Assembly (NCBI GenBank): GCA_003694425.1 | Contig: RFJX01000105.1 | Location: forward strand, 1 to 7,991 | Reading direction: 5' to 3' | Length of the DNA stretch: 7,991 nucleotides | Origin: Gammaproteobacteria bacterium | Lineage (GTDB): Bacteria > Pseudomonadota > Gammaproteobacteria > J113 | In this document: piece by piece, positions 5,280-7,991 of the stretch | Position numbering within the stretch: the first letter of the stretch is position 1 | How the letters are laid out: the number at the start of each line of letters is the position of its first letter | Program-made: the position numbers and the translations under genes | Notes under the pieces: generated by a model | Told to the model about the DNA's origin: nothing | The model's input: only the letters and a program-made list of their open reading frames with translations | The model's database searches: none

Positions 5280-7991
5280 ATGGACACCATACGTATTCGC
5301 GGGGCGCGGACCCACAATCTCAAGGCCATCGACCTCGATCTCCCCCGGGACCGCCTGATCGTCATCACCGGGCTGTCCGGGTCCGGCAAGTCCTCACTCG
5401 CCTTCGATACCATCTACGCCGAGGGACAGCGGCGCTACGTCGAATCGCTCTCGGCCTACGCCCGCCAGTTCCTGTCGATGATGGAGAAGCCGGACGTGGA
5501 GCACATTGAAGGGCTCTCACCGGCCATCTCCATCGAACAGAAGGCCACCTCGCACAATCCCCGCTCCACCGTGGGGACGATCACCGAGATCTACGACTAT
5601 CTCCGGCTGCTCTTCGCCCGGGTGGGGGAGCCGCGCTGCCCCGATCACGGCGTCACCCTCTCGGCCCAGACCGTCAGCCAGATGGTGGACAGGGTGCTCG
5701 AGGAGCCGGAGGGCAGCCGCCTCATGCTGCTGGCGCCGGTGGTGCAGGGGCGCAAGGGTGAGCATCTGGATCTCCTCGAGGATCTGCGCCGCCAGGGTTA
5801 TCTGCGGGCCCGGATCGATGGTGAGGTGGTCGAGCTGGACGCCCCGCCGAAGCTGGACCTGCGACGCAAGCACGACATCGAGGTGGTGGTGGATCGCTTC
5901 CGGGTCCGCGCCGACCTGAAGCAGCGCCTGGCAGAATCCTTCGAGACCGCCCTCTCCCTCACCGAGGGACTGGCCCGGGTGGTGTCGATGGACCCGGAGG
6001 CGGGGGTCGACCTGCTCTTCTCCGCCCGCTTCGCCTGTCCCCACTGCGGCTTCTCCATCTCCGAACTGGAGCCGCGCCTGTTCTCCTTCAACAATCCCCA
6101 CGGGGCCTGCCAGCATTGCGACGGACTGGGCCAGATCCAGTTCTTCGATCCGGAAAAGGTGGTGCAGCACCCCGAACTGAGCCTGCCGGGTGGCGCGATC
6201 CGAGGCTGGGACCGGCGCAATGCCTTCTATTTTCAGCTCCTGCGCGGTCTCGCGAGCCACTACGGCTTCGATCTCGATACCCCCTTCGAGAAGCTCCCGG
6301 CGCGGGTGAAGAAGGTGCTGCTCCATGGCAGCGGCGAGGAGAAGATCCGTTTCCACTATCTCGGCAGCCGGGGCCGGGGGCAGGTGCGCGAGCATCCCTT
6401 CGAGGGGGTCATCGCCAACCTGGAGCGGCGCTACCGCGAGACCGACTCGTCGATCCTGCGCGAGGAGCTGGCTCGCTTCATCAGCCACCGTCCCTGCCCC
6501 GAGTGTGGCGGCGCGCGGCTGAACCGGGCGGCGCGCAACGTCTTCATCGAGGGAAGCAATCTGCCGGAGCTGGTGGCCCTGCCGGTGGGGCGGGCGCTGG
6601 AGTTCTTCCGTGATCTCCGCCTCGAGGGACGGCGTGGCACCATCGCCGGGAAGATCCTCAAGGAAGTGGTGGACCGGCTGCGGTTCCTGGTCAACGTGGG
6701 ACTGGACTATCTGACCCTGGAGCGCAGCGCCGAGACCCTCTCCGGTGGCGAGGCGCAGCGGATCCGGCTGGCCAGCCAGATCGGTGCCGGACTGGTGGGG
6801 GTGATGTACGTCCTGGACGAACCCTCCATCGGCCTGCACCAGCGCGACAACCAGCGCCTGCTGGAGACCCTGATGCATCTGCGCGACCTGGGCAACACCG
6901 TGATCGTGGTGGAGCATGACGAGGAGGCGATCCGTGCCGCCGACCATCTGGTGGACATCGGGCCGGGGGCGGGGGTCCATGGCGGTGAGGTGGTGGCCCA
7001 GGGGAAGGTGGAGGACCTGATCCGCTCTCCCCGCTCGATCACCGGTCAGTATCTCTCCGGCAGACGGCGGATCGAGGTCCCCGCCACGCGCACGCCTCCG
7101 GACCCCGAAAGGCAGCTGGTGGTCCGCGGGGCGCGGGGCAACAACCTCAAGGGGGTCGATGCCTCCTTCCCCCTCGGCCTGATGACCTGCGTCACCGGGG
7201 TCTCGGGATCGGGCAAGTCCACCCTGGTCAACGACACCCTCTACCGGGTCGCCGCCGCCGTCCTCAACGGGGCCAATACCGAGCCGGCGCCACACGACGC
7301 CGTGGAGGGGCTGGAACGGCTCGACAAGGTGGTGGATATCGACCAGAGCCCCATCGGCCGCACGCCGCGCTCCAATCCGGCCACCTATACCGGCCTGTTC
7401 ACCCCGATCCGGGAGCTGTTCGCCGCCGCCCCGGAGGCGCGTGCACGCGGCTACAAGCCGGGGCGGTTCAGCTTCAACGTCAAGGGGGGGCGCTGCGAGG
7501 CCTGCCAGGGGGACGGCGTGATCAAGGTGGAGATGCACTTCCTGCCCGACATCTACGTCCCCTGTGACGTCTGCAAGGGGCAACGCTACAACCGCGAGAC
7601 CCTGGAGATCACCTGGAAGGGGAAGAACATCCACCAGGTCCTGGAGATGACGGTGGAGGAGGCCCATGCCTTCTTCGACGCCATCCCGGCGGTCAGGGCC
7701 AGGCTGCAGACCCTGATGGACGTGGGCCTCTCCTACATCCGCCTGGGCCAGAACGCCACCACCCTCTCCGGCGGCGAGGCGCAGCGGGTCAAGCTGGCAC
7801 GCGAGCTCTCCCGGCGGGACACCGGCAGCACCCTCTACATCCTGGACGAACCGACCACCGGGCTCCACTTCCACGACATCGAACAGCTGCTGCAGGTCCT
7901 GCACCGGCTGCGCGACCACGGCAACACCGTGATCGTCATCGAGCACAACCTGGACGTGATCAAGACCGCCGACTGGGTCATCGACCTGGGC
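5280..7991 (+). CDS. uvrA: Excinuclease ABC subunit A (UvrA), C-terminus cut by window edge
   Basis: The frame is open from the ATG at 5280 to the last base, giving 904 residues; the E. coli protein has 940, so about 36 are missing. UvrA is the damage-sensing ATPase that loads UvrB in nucleotide excision repair. Two ABC modules are complete: Walker A GLSGSGKS (31-38) with LSGGEAQR (487-494) and Walker B ending D513-E514; and GVSGSGKST (640-648) with LSGGEAQR (829-836) and D856-E857. Both zinc modules keep their cysteines: C253, C256, C277, C280 and C739, C742, C762, C765. The start matches the family ([17 protein letters not shown]). There is no good Shine-Dalgarno, only GC-rich leader sequence, so initiation may be weak or depend on the leader. 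The gene is divergent from the AIM24-MFS unit; uvrA near ssb is the usual gammaproteobacterial arrangement. No frameshift or missing key residue is seen. Confidence 0.99.
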   Translation, partial: MDTIRIRGARTHNLKAIDLDLPRDRLIVITGLSGSGKSSLAFDTIYAEGQRRYVESLSAYARQFLSMMEKPDVEHIEGLSPAISIEQKATSHNPRSTVGTITEIYDYLRLLFARVGEPRCPDHGVTLSAQTVSQMVDRVLEEPEGSRLMLLAPVVQGRKGEHLDLLEDLRRQGYLRARIDGEVVELDAPPKLDLRRKHDIEVVVDRFRVRADLKQRLAESFETALSLTEGLARVVSMDPEAGVDLLFSARFACPHCGFSISELEPRLFSFNNPHGACQHCDGLGQIQFFDPEKVVQHPELSLPGGAIRGWDRRNAFYFQLLRGLASHYGFDLDTPFEKLPARVKKVLLHGSGEEKIRFHYLGSRGRGQVREHPFEGVIANLERRYRETDSSILREELARFISHRPCPECGGARLNRAARNVFIEGSNLPELVALPVGRALEFFRDLRLEGRRGTIAGKILKEVVDRLRFLVNVGLDYLTLERSAETLSGGEAQRIRLASQIGAGLVGVMYVLDEPSIGLHQRDNQRLLETLMHLRDLGNTVIVVEHDEEAIRAADHLVDIGPGAGVHGGEVVAQGKVEDLIRSPRSITGQYLSGRRRIEVPATRTPPDPERQLVVRGARGNNLKGVDASFPLGLMTCVTGVSGSGKSTLVNDTLYRVAAAVLNGANTEPAPHDAVEGLERLDKVVDIDQSPIGRTPRSNPATYTGLFTPIRELFAAAPEARARGYKPGRFSFNVKGGRCEACQGDGVIKVEMHFLPDIYVPCDVCKGQRYNRETLEITWKGKNIHQVLEMTVEEAHAFFDAIPAVRARLQTLMDVGLSYIRLGQNATTLSGGEAQRVKLARELSRRDTGSTLYILDEPTTGLHFHDIEQLLQVLHRLRDHGNTVIVIEHNLDVIKTADWVIDLG

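Noticed and set aside
5517..7946. Long 809-codon open frame on the minus strand opposite uvrA
   Set aside because: It is a shadow of GC-rich uvrA coding; its product has low-complexity composition and no recognisable domain, while the plus strand has every UvrA motif.

Overview
The window is high-GC, gene-dense bacterial DNA with the layout of a gammaproteobacterial chromosome. The evidence is a UvrA with extended near-identity to the Escherichia coli protein as I remember it, a typical proteobacterial SSB ending in DDDIPF, and the uvrA / MFS transporter / ssb neighbourhood known from pseudomonads. A sulfur-oxidising or purple sulfur lineage (Chromatiales-like) would fit the GC content, the SulP transporter and the CAGTNNT-type heptamer repeats, but this is inference only. 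No plasmid, phage or transposase genes are visible.

Layout. Positions 1-1110 (minus) hold the N-terminal 370 residues of a SulP-family anion transporter, running off the left edge. Its upstream region is the only AT-rich stretch nearby and carries a perfect 9+2+9 palindrome between candidate -35 and -10 boxes. Reading away from it, 1220-2275 (plus) encodes a secreted protein of seven 36-residue Sel1 repeats. It converges on ssb (2436-2888, minus). The 160-bp gap between the two is almost entirely heptamer arrays. Further right, an MFS transporter of the YajR type (2988-4223, minus) and an AIM24/TIGR00266-family protein (4223-5011, minus) overlap by one base and form a transcription unit that may continue into ssb. 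Divergent from this unit is uvrA (5280 to the right edge, plus), 904 of about 940 codons present.

How the genes relate. uvrA (nucleotide excision repair) and ssb (single-strand DNA binding) are the DNA-repair pair flanking the transporter, as in other gammaproteobacteria. The AIM24-like gene sits between uvrA and the transporter and is co-oriented with the latter. SulP and Sel1 appear unrelated to the repair block.

The most unusual feature is a family of 7-bp tandem repeats that all fit CRGTNNT, nearly all CAGTNNT, in two places: the Sel1/ssb convergent gap and the AIM24/uvrA divergent gap. Both loci have the same architecture: a plus-oriented array, a non-repetitive core of 33-36 bp, then a minus-oriented array entered through the same TTGTC junction. 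The arrays intrude on genes: they supply the last nine codons and stop of the Sel1 gene and one base of the ssb stop, and they border the likely AIM24 promoter. This suggests a spreading or regulatory composite repeat element rather than random microsatellites.
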